64,000 nt of DNA from Bradyrhizobium liaoningense (GCF_018130825.1 NZ_JAFCJS010000003.1:434001-498000), one strand, 5' to 3'; shown: positions 33,833-44,006, counted from the stretch's first letter. Made by a program: numbers and translations. Notes: generated by a model not told the origin, from the letters alone.

Positions 33833-35227
33833 ATGCAGAAGCTTTTCAGGTGGGCCAGCAAATGGTGGCCGGGGTTGATTCCCCTGGCCGTCATGTGGGG
33901 ATTTGCGGCCTGGAATAATACCTTGCCGGTCGAGGCGGATTTGTCCGCCCGCAGCTCGGCGGCGTTGAAGGATACCGTTCTGGACAAGACCCGGATCGCG
34001 GTGGACGGCCGCGACGTCAGTCTGGCCGCAGACGCCTTTTCCGAGGAGGGGCGTCGCGACGCGGTGATGGCGGTCGAGCTGGTCCCGGGCGTGCGCCTGG
34101 TTGACGACCGCACCCGCCTCGTTCCCGAGGCAAAACCCTTCGTCTGGAATGCCGAGCGCGACGTGGTGCGGGTGACGCTGTCGGGTTCCGCCCCTCTGCC
34201 GTCGATCAAGGCCCGCCTGACCGAGGCGGCGCGCAAGGAGGTCGGCGGCGTCGAGGTGGCCGATCAGATGGGTCTTGCGCGCGGCGCGCCGCCGCGCTTC
34301 GAGGCTGCCGCGACGCTGCTGCTCGACCAGATAGGCAAGCTCAAGGACGGCAAGATCACGATATCAGACACCAAGGTCAACCTGTCGGGCATGGCGCGTG
34401 AGCTCGGCGGTCGCGAAGCGATCGCGGCCGCGCTGAAGAATTTGCCCGAGGGCTTCTCGATCGCCGCCAACGAGATCAAGGCGCCGCCCTACATCTTCCA
34501 GGCCTACAAGGATCCGGTCGCCGCGACCGTGACGCTGACCGGCTACGTCCCCGACAACAATGTCCACGCGGCGATCGGCACCAGCGCGTCGCGCAAGTTC
34601 TTTGGCGAAAAGGTCGTCGACAATCTCAAGGCCAGCATCGGCGCGCCCGCCTCGTTCAATCCCGCCGTGGTCGCAGCGCTCGGGGCACTGTCGCGGCTGT
34701 CGACCGGCACGCTCGTGGTCTCCGACCGCGAGGTGAAGCTGTCGGGCGATGCGCTCTATGAAGGCGCCGCCAACGACATCCGCGCCGGCCTCGGCAAGGA
34801 TTTCCCGAAGACCTGGCAGTACAAGCCGGAGATCACGGTGAAGCCGGCGGCGGGCCCGGTGGACGGCACGGTCTGCCAGCAATTGTTCTCCGAGCTTCTG
34901 GGCAAGGGCAAGATCCGCTTCGCGGCCAAGCGCGCCGACATCGATCCGGATTCCGCCGGCATCCTCGACCATCTGATCGAGACGGCGCTACGCTGCCCCA
35001 ACGCCAATATCGAGGTCGCGGGCCACACCGATGCCGACGGCGAGGATTCGTTCAACCAGGCGCTCTCCGAGAAGCGGGCGCAGGCGGTGATCGACTATCT
35101 GGTCAAGGCCGGCCTGCCCGCCAGCCGCTTCAGCGCGGTCGGCTATGGTGCAACGCAGCCCGTTGCCGGTAACGACACCGACGACGGCAAGGCCCAGAAC
35201 CGTCGCATCGAATTTCTGGTGAGGTGA
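33833..35227 (+). CDS. OmpA-family envelope protein with repeated BON-like regions
   Basis: A 464-residue protein; ATG at 33833 (MQKLFRWASKWWPG). A single N-terminal membrane segment (LIPLAVMWGFAAW, about 13-26) anchors it. Residues 45-330 contain repeated BON-like units (for example VTLTGYVPDNNVHAAIG). Residues 350-464 are an OmpA/MotB peptidoglycan-binding domain (IEVAGHTDADGEDSFNQALSEKRAQAV...NRRIEFLV). It probably tethers the envelope to peptidoglycan. A small membrane protein gene follows directly. Confidence 0.85.
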   Translation: MQKLFRWASKWWPGLIPLAVMWGFAAWNNTLPVEADLSARSSAALKDTVLDKTRIAVDGRDVSLAADAFSEEGRRDAVMAVELVPGVRLVDDRTRLVPEAKPFVWNAERDVVRVTLSGSAPLPSIKARLTEAARKEVGGVEVADQMGLARGAPPRFEAAATLLLDQIGKLKDGKITISDTKVNLSGMARELGGREAIAAALKNLPEGFSIAANEIKAPPYIFQAYKDPVAATVTLTGYVPDNNVHAAIGTSASRKFFGEKVVDNLKASIGAPASFNPAVVAALGALSRLSTGTLVVSDREVKLSGDALYEGAANDIRAGLGKDFPKTWQYKPEITVKPAAGPVDGTVCQQLFSELLGKGKIRFAAKRADIDPDSAGILDHLIETALRCPNANIEVAGHTDADGEDSFNQALSEKRAQAVIDYLVKAGLPASRFSAVGYGATQPVAGNDTDDGKAQNRRIEFLVR

Positions 35228-35229
35228 CG

Positions 35230-35532
35230 ATGCCCTATCTCGTCTCGTTCCATATGGGCTGGCTGATCGGCTCGGTGCTGCTGGGCTTCTGCATGGGCTG
35301 GATTTCGGTGGTCCAGCGCGGCAACGGCACCTCGAAGGTCACCGCGCGCTGGCTCGCCTTGCTCGCCGCGGGCCTGGTCGCGGCCTCATTCGCGCATGTG
35401 GTCCCCGGCCGCTTCGGCTATTGGCTCGACCTCGGCCTGATCATGTTCGCCTGCTACCTGGTCGGCTGCACCATCGGTGCCTGGCTGCGCGACCGGGTGG
35501 TCGCGCGCACCGCGCCGCCCGCCGCTCTGTGA
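35230..35532 (+). CDS. small inner-membrane protein
   Basis: A 100-residue protein starting 2 bp after the OmpA-like stop. Three hydrophobic segments: GWLIGSVLLGFCMGWISVV, WLALLAAGLVAASFAHVV and LGLIMFACYLVGCTIGAWL. The coupling to the OmpA-like gene suggests a shared envelope role. Family not recognised. Confidence 0.75.
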   Translation: MPYLVSFHMGWLIGSVLLGFCMGWISVVQRGNGTSKVTARWLALLAAGLVAASFAHVVPGRFGYWLDLGLIMFACYLVGCTIGAWLRDRVVARTAPPAAL

Positions 35533-35972
35533 TGTTGCTATGCACCCTGACCATTGCGTCAGCAGGCGCCTCCGACACATCCGAAATCCGTGAACGGGCT
35601 CCGGAATGTCCCCCTCTTTCAACCGGCCGGCGCGGCCCATAGATTGATTTCGACTTAAGGCGTGAAGGAACATTGTGCGGCCGAAATCATCAAAACTTCA
35701 TGGCGACTGCGCAGGATTGCCGCGGAGATTCGCGTCAAGCCTTGCCGCCGAAAGCGCCAAACCGTGCATCCGGAGCTCGCAACCTGCCTAAAACATTGAA
35801 GGCACGTGTTTTTGTTCGAATTGCCGAATTCCACTCCGCGCCAAAACGCGCTAGTGGAGAGGCGGGGGGCGTGCGCGATGCCGGAGCCGGCGGTGAGGGG
35901 CCGTCGAGTGCCTGTGCGTCGTTCGCCTGTTCGCCGGCCGTCCTGGCCGTTGAAGCGTTGTTCGAGGTCTAG
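35533..35972. other. gene-free stretch of 440 bp
   Basis: No frame here has a ribosome site or recognisable product. The region precedes a flippase-like gene and presumably contains its promoter; a mildly AT-rich part is at 35640-35700. Confidence 0.5.
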
Positions 35973-37028
35973 ATGCTGGAAGCCATACGCAGGGCGATGA
36001 CGTTTCTGCGCCAGAAGCAAATCCTGCATAAGCTTGGAGTTGTGATCAGCGTCGCGGTGATCGGCATCGCTTGCTATGTGCTCTACCACATGCTGCGCGG
36101 CATCGATGTCAACGAGGTCCTCGAAGCGATCAAGAGCACCGAGCCGAGCCAGATTGCGATGGCCGCGCTGTTCGTCGCCGCCGGCTATTTCACCCTGACC
36201 TTCTACGACCTGTTCGCCACGCGCGCGATCGGTCACGCCCACGTGCCCTACCGCATCAACGCGCTCGCCGCCTTCACCAGCTATTCGATCGGCCACAATG
36301 TCGGCGCCAGCGTCTTCACCGGCGGTGCGGTGCGCTATCGCATCTATTCGGCCTACGGCCTCAACGCGATCGACGTCGCGAAGATCTGCTTCCTTGCCGG
36401 CCTGACCTTCTGGCTCGGCAATGCCGCCGTGCTCGGCCTCGGCATCTCCTACCATCCGGAGGCGGCGGCCTCGATCGACCAGCTTCCGCCCTGGCTGAAT
36501 CGGACGCTGGCGTTGATGATCATCGTGGCGCTGGTCGCCTATGTGGTCTGGGTCTGGACCCAGCCGCGCGTGGTCGGCCGCGGGCCCTGGACCGTGGTGC
36601 TGCCGGGCGGGCCTCTGACGCTGCTCCAGATCGCGATCGGCATCATCGACCTCGGCTTCTGCGCGCTGGCGATGTACGTGCTGGTTCCGGACGAGCCCAA
36701 TCTCGGCTTCGTCGTGGTCGCGGTGATCTTCGTGTCCGCCACCCTGCTCGGCTTTGCCAGCCACTCGCCCGGGGGCCTCGGCGTGTTCGACGCCGCGATG
36801 CTGGTCGGCCTCTGGCAGATGGACCGGGAGGAGCTGCTCGGCGGCATGCTCCTGTTCCGCGTGCTCTATTATCTGTCCCCCTTCGTCATATCTGTAATCT
36901 TGCTGACGTTTCGCGAAGTTATAATCGGTGCCCGATCGAAGCGCTTGCAGCAGGCGGCGCTCAAGCTCGACCCCGGCCCGGCGCCTGAAGCCGCCTATGT
37001 GAGAGAGCGCCGCGACGGCGGCGTCTGA
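35973..37028 (+). CDS. lysylphosphatidylglycerol synthase-type membrane protein (UPF0104/YbhN-like)
   Basis: A 351-residue polytopic protein with about eight membrane segments. The family features YFTLTFYDLFATRAIG, SYSIGHNVGASVFTGGAVRYRIYSAYGL and ASHSPGGLGVFDAAML (near 265) are those of the flippase-like domain of the MprF group, without the synthase domain. Such proteins are thought to move or modify lipids. It ends 61 bp before phoR, but the two need not be linked. Confidence 0.82.
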   Translation: MLEAIRRAMTFLRQKQILHKLGVVISVAVIGIACYVLYHMLRGIDVNEVLEAIKSTEPSQIAMAALFVAAGYFTLTFYDLFATRAIGHAHVPYRINALAAFTSYSIGHNVGASVFTGGAVRYRIYSAYGLNAIDVAKICFLAGLTFWLGNAAVLGLGISYHPEAAASIDQLPPWLNRTLALMIIVALVAYVVWVWTQPRVVGRGPWTVVLPGGPLTLLQIAIGIIDLGFCALAMYVLVPDEPNLGFVVVAVIFVSATLLGFASHSPGGLGVFDAAMLVGLWQMDREELLGGMLLFRVLYYLSPFVISVILLTFREVIIGARSKRLQQAALKLDPGPAPEAAYVRERRDGGV

Positions 37029-37089
37029 CCGGCGCCAGGCCCTTAAAGACAAGGCCGTTAGGACACGTCCTCCAGGAGAAGCCCGCCCG

Positions 37090-38388
37090 ATGGCGATCGA
37101 CGCCCCTTCTTCTCCCGCTGCCCAGCCCTGGTCCGACCGGCTGCGGCACTCCACCATCATCCTGATCGCCGCGGCGCTGGCGCTGTCGGTGGTGGTCTCG
37201 CTCGGGGAATTGTCGGTGCTGCACGCCATTGCCGTGTTCCTCTGCATTGCCGCCGCAGCGCTGATCCCGTGGCGCCTGCACGATCCCGCCGCCTCGCGCG
37301 ACGATGTCAGGCGCATCAATCCGGTCGAGGGCGCCGCGGTGGCCGCGGTGGTCGCCGGCATGCCGGATCCGGCTGTGCTGCTCGACCGTGCCGGCCGCGT
37401 CATCCATCTCAATGCCGCAGCCGCCCAGCTCGCGCCGGCGCTGCGCCGGAACGAGCTGGCCCAGTTCGCGCTACGCTCGCCGGAGATCATCACGGCGCTG
37501 CGCGAGTCGATCGCGACCACCGAGCCGCGGCGCGCGACCTATCTCGACCACGTCCCGGTCGATCGCTGGATGGAGCTGATCATCACGCCGGTGCCGGTGC
37601 CGACCACCTTCGGCGGTGCCGACAAATGCATGCTGATGACGTTCCACGACCAGACGCCGCTGCGCCGGGTCGAGGAGATGCGCGCCGACTTCGTCGCCAA
37701 TGCCAGCCACGAGCTGCGTACGCCGCTCGCTGCGCTGTCGGGTTTCATCGACACGCTACAGGGCCAGGCCAAGGACGATCCCAAGGCGCGGGAACGCTTC
37801 CTCGGCATCATGCACAACCAGGCCACCCGCATGGCGCGCCTGATCGACGATCTGCTGTCGCTGTCGCGGGTCGAGCTGTCGGCCCATGTCCGGCCCGACA
37901 CCCTGGTCGATCTCTTGCCGATCATCCGCCAGGTCGCCGACGGGCTGGAGCCGCTGGCGCGCGAGCGCCAGGTCGAGGTCGAGATCCATCTGCCGGAGCC
38001 GCCGGTGATGATCGCGGGCGACCGCGAGGAGCTGCTCCGCCTGTTCGAGAACCTGATCGAAAACGCGCTCAAATACGGCGCCTCGGGCGGACGCGTCATC
38101 GTGTCGCTGACCTCGAGCGCCGCCGCTGACGGAACTCAGGAAATCCGGGTCATGGTCCGCGATTTTGGCCCCGGCATCGCGCCCGAGCACCTGCCGCGGC
38201 TGACCGAGCGGTTCTACCGGGTCGACGTCGGCGACAGCCGCTCGCAGGGCGGCACCGGGCTTGGATTATCGCTGGTGAAACATATTCTTAACCGTCATCG
38301 CGGCCGGCTTTTGATCGAAAGCGTGCCCCGGCAGGGGGCGACCTTCACCGCCTGTTTTCCCCAGGCGAAGACCCCGACACAGGCCTGA
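37090..38388 (+). CDS. phoR: phosphate-regulon sensor histidine kinase
   Basis: A 432-residue kinase. Two N-terminal membrane helices (about 22-60), a PAS domain (about 88-185: GMPDPAVLLDRAGRVIHLNAAAAQL), the H-box with phosphorylatable His207 (NASHELRTPLAAL), and the ATPase domain with N-box ENLIENALKYGA, DFGPGIAP and GGTGLGLSLVKHI. PhoR phosphorylates PhoB when phosphate is scarce and is silenced through the Pst complex and PhoU. It lies at the head of the pst cluster while its partner phoB is at the far end. Confidence 0.92.
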   Translation: MAIDAPSSPAAQPWSDRLRHSTIILIAAALALSVVVSLGELSVLHAIAVFLCIAAAALIPWRLHDPAASRDDVRRINPVEGAAVAAVVAGMPDPAVLLDRAGRVIHLNAAAAQLAPALRRNELAQFALRSPEIITALRESIATTEPRRATYLDHVPVDRWMELIITPVPVPTTFGGADKCMLMTFHDQTPLRRVEEMRADFVANASHELRTPLAALSGFIDTLQGQAKDDPKARERFLGIMHNQATRMARLIDDLLSLSRVELSAHVRPDTLVDLLPIIRQVADGLEPLARERQVEVEIHLPEPPVMIAGDREELLRLFENLIENALKYGASGGRVIVSLTSSAAADGTQEIRVMVRDFGPGIAPEHLPRLTERFYRVDVGDSRSQGGTGLGLSLVKHILNRHRGRLLIESVPRQGATFTACFPQAKTPTQA

Positions 38389-38415
38389 AATCCAAGCGAT
38401 TCCAGTCGCTTGGCG

Positions 38416-38444
38416 GTGTCATCCGACTGTCACGAAACCTTCGT
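38416..38444 (+). promoter_or_regulatory. Pho box upstream of pstS
   Basis: GTGTCAT-CCGA-CTGTCAC-GAAA-CCTTCGT: three 7-base units each 4 bases apart, the first two close to the consensus CTGTCAT repeats bound by PhoB. It lies 89 bp before the pstS start and implies an own promoter for pstSCAB-phoU-phoB under phosphate control. Confidence 0.8.
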
Positions 38445-38532
38445 AAAAGCACAGCCGACCGCTCCTAAAGGGGCGGCGCGGGGAGCGCGATCGGGCGCGG
38501 ATGGCGCTTCGCTCCCCTGTATGGAGACCAGC

Positions 38533-39546
38533 ATGAATTTCATCAAAACGATCGTCGCTGCCGGCTTGGTCGCCGCAACGACGACGGCGGCCTTTGCTGC
38601 CGATATCACGGGTGCCGGTGCGACCTTCCCGTTCCCGATCTATTCCAAATGGGCTGACGCCTACAAGAAGGAGACCGGCAACGGTCTGAACTACCAGTCG
38701 ATCGGCTCGGGCGGCGGCATCAAGCAGATCCAGGCCAAGACCGTGACCTTCGGCGCCAGCGATGCGCCGCTCAAGGCCGAGCAGCTCGAGAAGGACGGCC
38801 TCGTCCAGTGGCCGATGGTGATGGGCGCCATCGTTCCCGTCGTCAACATCGAGGGTGTGAAGCCCGGCGAGATGGTGTTCGACGGCGAGACGCTGGCCAG
38901 CATCTATCTCGGCAAGATCACCAAGTGGGACGACGCCGCGATCAAGAAGCTCAATCCGAACGTGAAGCTGCCCTCGGAGGCGATCACGGTGGTCCGCCGC
39001 TCGGACGGTTCGGGCACCACCTTCAACTTCACCAACTATCTCGCCAAGGCCAGCGCGGACTGGAAGAGCAAGGTCGGCGAGGGCACCGCCGTCGAGTGGC
39101 CGGTCGGCGTCGGCGCCAAGGGCAACGAAGGCGTGTCGGGCAACATCAGCCAGACCAAGAACTCGATCGGCTATGTCGAGTACGCCTACGCCAAGCAGAA
39201 CAAGTTGACCTACACCGGTCTCGTCAACAAGGCCGGCAAGCCGGTGCAGCCGACCGTCGAAGCCTTCCAGGCGGCTGCCTCCAATGCCGACTGGGCCAAG
39301 GCTCCCGGCTACTACGTCATCCTGACCGACCAGCCCGGCGACAAGTCCTGGCCGATCACCGCCGCGACCTTCATCCTCATGCACAAGGACGCCACCGACA
39401 AGGCGGCCTCGCAGGAAGCCATCAAGTTCTTCCGCTGGGCCTTCAAGAACGGCGGCAAGGCGGCTGAGGAGCTCGACTACATCCCGATGCCCGAAGGCGT
39501 CGTGACCCTGATCGAGAAGACCTGGGCTGCCGAGATCAAGAGCTAA
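38533..39546 (+). CDS. pstS: phosphate-binding periplasmic protein
   Basis: A 337-residue protein from ATG 38533 (GGAG 6 bases before). The signal peptide ends AAFA|A; the mature start [27 protein letters not shown] and the phosphate-binding [18 protein letters not shown] segment (near 158) are diagnostic. It captures phosphate for PstCAB. A GC-rich repeat element separates it from pstC, which may lower expression of the downstream genes relative to pstS. Confidence 0.95.
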   Translation: MNFIKTIVAAGLVAATTTAAFAADITGAGATFPFPIYSKWADAYKKETGNGLNYQSIGSGGGIKQIQAKTVTFGASDAPLKAEQLEKDGLVQWPMVMGAIVPVVNIEGVKPGEMVFDGETLASIYLGKITKWDDAAIKKLNPNVKLPSEAITVVRRSDGSGTTFNFTNYLAKASADWKSKVGEGTAVEWPVGVGAKGNEGVSGNISQTKNSIGYVEYAYAKQNKLTYTGLVNKAGKPVQPTVEAFQAAASNADWAKAPGYYVILTDQPGDKSWPITAATFILMHKDATDKAASQEAIKFFRWAFKNGGKAAEELDYIPMPEGVVTLIEKTWAAEIKS

Positions 39547-39552
39547 GCAAGC

Positions 39553-39656
39553 TGTCGTGTCCCGGACGCGCTGCAGCGTGAAACGCTGCGGCGCAGAGCC
39601 GGGACCCACAAGAACGGCGCCCCGGATCAGCGTCGCACCTCATCCGGGGCACGGGG
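39553..39656. repeat. inverted-repeat element (GTGTCCCGG family) between pstS and pstC
   Basis: TCGTGTCCCGGACGCG...GAGCCGGGACCCAC and GCGCCCCGGAT...CATCCGGGGCACGG form nested inverted repeats. Same family as the element at 29797. Placed inside the pst operon, it may protect the pstS message or attenuate reading into pstC. Confidence 0.7.
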
Positions 39657-39695
39657 CCAAAAACAAGCGTATATAAACTGGTACAGGGGATCGGC

Positions 39696-40694
39696 GTGGC
39701 AGAGATGGCCGTTCAGAGCGATATCGTCGACGACGCCGGACCGTATGATCGCGCCAAGGCCTTGAGCGCGTTTAAGCTCGGCGACGTCACCTTCTACTGG
39801 ATCACACGGCTGTCCGCGATTTCGGTGCTGCTGATCCTCGGCGGCATCATCATCTCGCTGATCGTCGGCGCCTTCCCGGCGATGAAGGAATACGGCATCT
39901 CCTTCCTGTGGACGCAGCGCTGGGCGCCGTCGGCCGATCCGCCCGTACTGGGTGCGCTCGGGCCGATGTACGGCACGCTGGTCACCTCCTTCATCGCGAT
40001 GCTGATCGCCATCCCGGTTGGTCTCGGCATTGCGATCTTCCTCACCGAGCTGTGCCCGCAATGGCTGCGCCGCCCGATCGGCATGGCGGTCGAGCTGCTC
40101 GCCGGCATTCCCTCGATCATCTACGGCATGTGGGGCTTCTTCGTGCTCGGCCCGTTCCTGGCCAACACCTTCCAGCCCTTCATGATCAAGATCTTCGACG
40201 GCGTTCCCGTCCTGGGCGCGATCTTCGCAGGTCCGCCGTCCTATCTCAGCCTGTTCAATGCGGCGCTGATCCTCGCCATCATGGTGCTGCCCTTCATCAC
40301 CTCGATCTCGGTCGACGTGTTCAAGACCGTGCCGCCGGTGCTGAAAGAGGCCGCCTACGGCGTCGGCTGCACCACCTGGGAGGTCGTCCGCAGCGTGGTG
40401 ATCCCCTACACCCGCGTCGGCATCATCGGCGGCGTCATGCTGGCGCTGGGCCGCGCGCTCGGCGAGACCATGGCGGTGACCTTCATCATCGGCAACTCGT
40501 TCCGGATCTCCTCCTCGATCTTCGCCCCGGGCACCACGATCTCCGCGGCGATCGCATCCGAGTTCGCCGAGAGCGACGGCCTGCACCAGTCCGGCCTGAT
40601 CCTGCTCGGTCTGCTGCTGTTCGTGCTGACGTTCTTCGTGCTCGCAGCCGCGCGGCTGATGCTGCTGCGTCTCGAAAAGAAGGCGGGGAAGTGA
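39696..40694 (+). CDS. pstC: phosphate ABC transporter permease PstC
   Basis: A 332-residue permease, GTG start at 39696 with AGGGG upstream (an ATG three codons later is possible). The MetI-like permease core has [23 protein letters not shown] and the coupling motif [27 protein letters not shown] near 220. Six membrane segments. With PstA it forms the phosphate channel. Confidence 0.93.
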   Translation: MAEMAVQSDIVDDAGPYDRAKALSAFKLGDVTFYWITRLSAISVLLILGGIIISLIVGAFPAMKEYGISFLWTQRWAPSADPPVLGALGPMYGTLVTSFIAMLIAIPVGLGIAIFLTELCPQWLRRPIGMAVELLAGIPSIIYGMWGFFVLGPFLANTFQPFMIKIFDGVPVLGAIFAGPPSYLSLFNAALILAIMVLPFITSISVDVFKTVPPVLKEAAYGVGCTTWEVVRSVVIPYTRVGIIGGVMLALGRALGETMAVTFIIGNSFRISSSIFAPGTTISAAIASEFAESDGLHQSGLILLGLLLFVLTFFVLAAARLMLLRLEKKAGK

Positions 40695-40695
40695 C

Positions 40696-41541
40696 ATGAA
40701 CCCGATCTACGCACGCCGCCGCCGCAAGGACATTGTGATCCGCGGGCTCTGCATTGCCGCCGCCGCCTTCGGCGTCACCTGGCTCGCGCTGATCCTGATC
40801 ACGCTGCTCTATAACGGCCTGTCCGGCCTGAACCTCGAGATCTTCGTCGCCGACACGCCGCCTCCGGGCTCGACCGAAGGCGGCCTGCGCAACGCGATCG
40901 TCGGCTCGATCATCATGACCGTGCTCGGCGTCGGCATCGGCGCGCCGCTCGGCCTGTTCGCCGGCACCTATCTCGCCGAGTACGGCCGCAACGACCGCCT
41001 GACCTCGGTGATCCGCTTCATCAACGACATCCTGCTCTCGGCGCCCTCGATCATCATCGGCCTGTTCATCTACGGCGCGGTGGTGGTGCCGATGCGCGGC
41101 TTCTCGGCCATTGCGGGCGCACTCGCGCTCGCCGTGATCGTGATCCCCGTGGTGCTGCGCACGACCGAGGACATGCTGCTCCTGGTGCCGAACGCGCTGC
41201 GCGAGGCGGCCTCCGCGCTCGGCCTGCCGCGCTCGCTGGTGATCAAGCGCATCGCCTATCGTGCGGCCCGATCGGGTCTCATCACCGGCGTGCTGCTCGC
41301 CACCGCCCGCGTCGCCGGCGAGACCGCGCCGCTGCTCTTCACCGCGCTGTCGAACCAGTTCTTCAGCCTCGGCCTGAACAAGACGATGGCGAACCTGCCG
41401 GTCACCATCAACAACTTCGTGCAGAGCCCCTACGCCTATTGGAAGCAGCTCGCCTGGAGCGGTGCGCTGCTGATCACGATCACCGTGCTTGCCCTGAACA
41501 TTGGCGCGCGCATCCTCGGCGCCGAGAGGACTGCAAAATGA
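40696..41541 (+). CDS. pstA: phosphate ABC transporter permease PstA
   Basis: A 281-residue permease beginning one base after pstC. Core features: [28 protein letters not shown] and the coupling loop [23 protein letters not shown]. It overlaps pstB by 4 bp, so expression is coupled. Confidence 0.93.
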   Translation: MNPIYARRRRKDIVIRGLCIAAAAFGVTWLALILITLLYNGLSGLNLEIFVADTPPPGSTEGGLRNAIVGSIIMTVLGVGIGAPLGLFAGTYLAEYGRNDRLTSVIRFINDILLSAPSIIIGLFIYGAVVVPMRGFSAIAGALALAVIVIPVVLRTTEDMLLLVPNALREAASALGLPRSLVIKRIAYRAARSGLITGVLLATARVAGETAPLLFTALSNQFFSLGLNKTMANLPVTINNFVQSPYAYWKQLAWSGALLITITVLALNIGARILGAERTAK

Positions 41542-42356
41542 CCGACCTTTCCGTATCCGTGAGTTCCAACGCCCATCTGGCCTCGCAGCCGCTTCCGGAA
41601 GCGCCCGCCAAGGTGACGGTGCGCAACCTCAACTTCTATTACGGCGAGCACCACGCGCTGAAGAACATCAACCTGACGCTCGGCACCAACCGCGTCACCG
41701 CGTTCATCGGGCCGTCGGGCTGCGGCAAGTCGACCCTGCTGCGCATCTTCAACCGGATGTACGACCTCTATCCGGGCCAGCGCGTCACCGGTCAGCTGAT
41801 GCTCGACCAGACCAACATCCTCGACCCCAAGCTGGACCTGAACCTGCTGCGCGCCCGCGTCGGCATGGTGTTCCAGAAGCCGACGCCGTTCCCGATGACG
41901 ATCTATGAGAACATCGCCTTCGGCATCCGCCTCTATGAGAAGATCTCGAAGTCCGAGATGGACGACCGTGTCGAGAAGGCGCTGCGCGGCGGCGCGCTGT
42001 GGAACGAGGTCAAGGACAAGCTCAACGCCTCGGGCCTGTCGCTCTCGGGTGGCCAGCAGCAGCGCCTCTGCATCGCGCGCACCGTCGCGGTGCGTCCTGA
42101 GGTGATCTTGTTCGACGAGCCCTGCTCGGCGCTCGACCCGATCTCGACCGCCAAGGTCGAGGAGCTGATCCAGGAACTGTCCGAGAACTACACGATCGCG
42201 ATCGTCACCCACAACATGCAGCAGGCGGCGCGCGTCTCGGACAAGACCGCCTTCATGTATCTCGGCGAGCTGATCGAGTTCGACGACACCAGCAAGATCT
42301 TCACGTCGCCGAGCGATCGGCGCACGCAGGATTACATCACCGGCCGGTTCGGCTGA
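41538..42356 (+). CDS. pstB: phosphate ABC transporter ATP-binding protein PstB
   Basis: A 272-residue ATPase from ATG 41538, where the frame is open further upstream only in the shadow of pstA. Walker [10 protein letters not shown], signature [19 protein letters not shown], Walker [14 protein letters not shown], and the PstB hallmark [17 protein letters not shown]. It drives phosphate import and takes part in PhoR signalling. Confidence 0.95.
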   Translation: MTDLSVSVSSNAHLASQPLPEAPAKVTVRNLNFYYGEHHALKNINLTLGTNRVTAFIGPSGCGKSTLLRIFNRMYDLYPGQRVTGQLMLDQTNILDPKLDLNLLRARVGMVFQKPTPFPMTIYENIAFGIRLYEKISKSEMDDRVEKALRGGALWNEVKDKLNASGLSLSGGQQQRLCIARTVAVRPEVILFDEPCSALDPISTAKVEELIQELSENYTIAIVTHNMQQAARVSDKTAFMYLGELIEFDDTSKIFTSPSDRRTQDYITGRFG

Positions 42357-42367
42357 GGAGACGGGAC

Positions 42368-43084
42368 ATGGGTACTGAACATACCGCAAAGGCCTTCGAC
42401 ACCGACCTCCAGGAGCTCACCCGCCTGGTCGCCGAGATGGGCGGCATCGCCGAGCGCATGATCGTCGATTCCGTCGGCGCGCTGATCCGCCGCGACGTCG
42501 CGCTCGGCCAGCGCGTCGTCACCACCGACGCCGATCTCGACGCGCTCCAGAAGCGCATCGAGGAGCGCGCCGTGCTCACCATCGCCCGCCGCCAGCCGAT
42601 GGCGGTGGATCTGCGCGAGATCGTCGGCGCCATGCGCGTTGCGACCGATCTCGAGCGCATCGGCGACCTCGCCAAGAACATGGGCAAGCGCGTCGCCGCT
42701 CTGGAGACCGATTTCCATCCGCTGAAGCTGTTCCGCGGCCTGGAACACATGACCGACCTCGTGCAGCAGCAGGTCAAGTCGGTGCTGGACGCCTATGCCG
42801 CGCACGATCTGCCGGCGGCGATGGCGGTGTGGAAGGGCGATGAGGAAGTCGACGCCATCTGCACCTCGCTGTTCCGCGAGCTCCTCACCTACATGATGGA
42901 GGATCCGCGCAACATCTCGTTCTGCATCCATTTGATGTTCTGCGCCAAGAACATCGAGCGGATCGGCGACCACGCCACCAACATCGCCGAGACCGTGTTC
43001 TACATGATCGAGGGCCAGGCCATCACCGACAAGCGGCCGAAGGGCGACATGACGACCTTCGCCACGACGGTCCCGAATACCTGA
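42368..43084 (+). CDS. phoU: phosphate-signalling regulator PhoU
   Basis: A 238-residue all-helical protein made of two similar three-helix repeats; metal-binding motifs such as EIVGAMRVATDLERIGDLAKNM (near 82) and KNIERIGDHATNIAETV (near 196) are the PhoU signatures. It links Pst transport to PhoR and restrains the response when phosphate is plentiful. It sits between pstB and phoB. Confidence 0.95.
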   Translation: MGTEHTAKAFDTDLQELTRLVAEMGGIAERMIVDSVGALIRRDVALGQRVVTTDADLDALQKRIEERAVLTIARRQPMAVDLREIVGAMRVATDLERIGDLAKNMGKRVAALETDFHPLKLFRGLEHMTDLVQQQVKSVLDAYAAHDLPAAMAVWKGDEEVDAICTSLFRELLTYMMEDPRNISFCIHLMFCAKNIERIGDHATNIAETVFYMIEGQAITDKRPKGDMTTFATTVPNT

Positions 43085-43106
43085 AGACTCAAGGAGCGAC
43101 GAGCCG

Positions 43107-43814
43107 ATGGGCGCACGCATTATGGTGGTTGAGGACGAGGAAGCTCTCACCGAGCTTCTCCGCTACAACCTCGAAGGCGACGGCTATGACGTCGAGACGG
43201 TGATGCGCGGCGACGACGCCGACACCCGCCTCAAGGAGCATATCCCCGATCTGATCGTGCTCGACTGGATGCTGCCGGGCCTCTCGGGCATCGAGCTGTG
43301 TCGGCGGCTGCGCACCCGTCCCGAGACCAAGCAGCTTCCGATCATCATGCTCACCGCGCGCGGCGAGGAGAGCGAGCGGGTGCGCGGGCTTGCCACCGGC
43401 GCCGACGATTACATCGTCAAGCCGTTCTCGGTGCCGGAGCTGCTGGCGCGGGTGAAGGGCCTCCTGCGGCGCGCCAGCCCCGAGCGGCTCGCCACCGTGC
43501 TCGCCTATGGCGACATCGAGCTCGACCGCGAGAAGCGCCGCGTGGCGCGCTCGGGCCGGCCGATCGATCTCGGTCCGACCGAATATCGCCTCTTGGAGTT
43601 CTTCCTGGAGCATCCCGGCCGCGTGTTCTCGCGCGAGCAGCTGCTCGACAGCGTCTGGGGCCGCGACATCTACATCGACGAGCGCACTGTCGACGTTCAT
43701 ATCGGCCGCCTGCGCAAGCTGCTCAATCTCGGCCGCGAGCAGGACCCGATCCGCACCGTCCGCGGCGCCGGCTATGCGCTCGACGACCGCTTCGCGAAGG
43801 CCGAGCAGACGTAA
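43107..43814 (+). CDS. phoB: phosphate-regulon response regulator PhoB
   Basis: A 235-residue OmpR-type regulator after AAGGAG. Phospho-acceptor Asp53 (VLDWMLPG), acidic pair in VEDEE, Lys105 (IVKPFSVPEL). The C-terminal winged helix includes YRLLEFFLEHPGRVFSREQLLDSVWG and RTVDVHIGRLRKLL. It binds Pho boxes such as the one before pstS. Confidence 0.95.
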   Translation: MGARIMVVEDEEALTELLRYNLEGDGYDVETVMRGDDADTRLKEHIPDLIVLDWMLPGLSGIELCRRLRTRPETKQLPIIMLTARGEESERVRGLATGADDYIVKPFSVPELLARVKGLLRRASPERLATVLAYGDIELDREKRRVARSGRPIDLGPTEYRLLEFFLEHPGRVFSREQLLDSVWGRDIYIDERTVDVHIGRLRKLLNLGREQDPIRTVRGAGYALDDRFAKAEQT

Positions 43815-43842
43815 GGTTTGCGAGCTATTGCCGCAACATTGG

Positions 43843-44006
43843 TGTCGTCCCGGCCTAGTGCGCAATTGCGCACGGGGGCCGGGACACATAACCCCAGGGC
43901 GTAATTTGTTGTGCAAAGAGGGTAACTCCGGGTCTTTGTAACCACATCTGCCGGTGGTTATGGGTCCCGGCCCCCGTGCGCAATTGCGCACTAGGCCGGG
44001 ACGACA
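43843..44006. repeat. long inverted repeat with nearly perfect 50-bp arms
   Basis: Arms TGTCGTCCCGGCCTAGTGCG... (43843-43893) and its complement (43957-44006) match at all but one position. Each arm is itself palindromic around TGCGCAATTGCGCA. It lies after phoB and before the convergent gcrA end. Strongest palindrome in the window; of the GTCGTCCCGG family. Confidence 0.85.

Noticed and set aside
35673..35972. 99-codon plus-strand frame before the flippase-like gene
   Set aside because: No ribosome site, arginine/serine-rich shadow-like composition, no recognisable domain.
35655..37520. 621-codon minus-strand frame opposite the flippase-like and phoR genes
   Set aside because: Both genes on the other strand are well supported; the frame is a GC-rich shadow.
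43843..44006. CRISPR-like repeat
   Set aside because: It is a two-arm palindrome with no repeat-spacer periodicity. No CRISPR array, rRNA or tRNA was found in the window.
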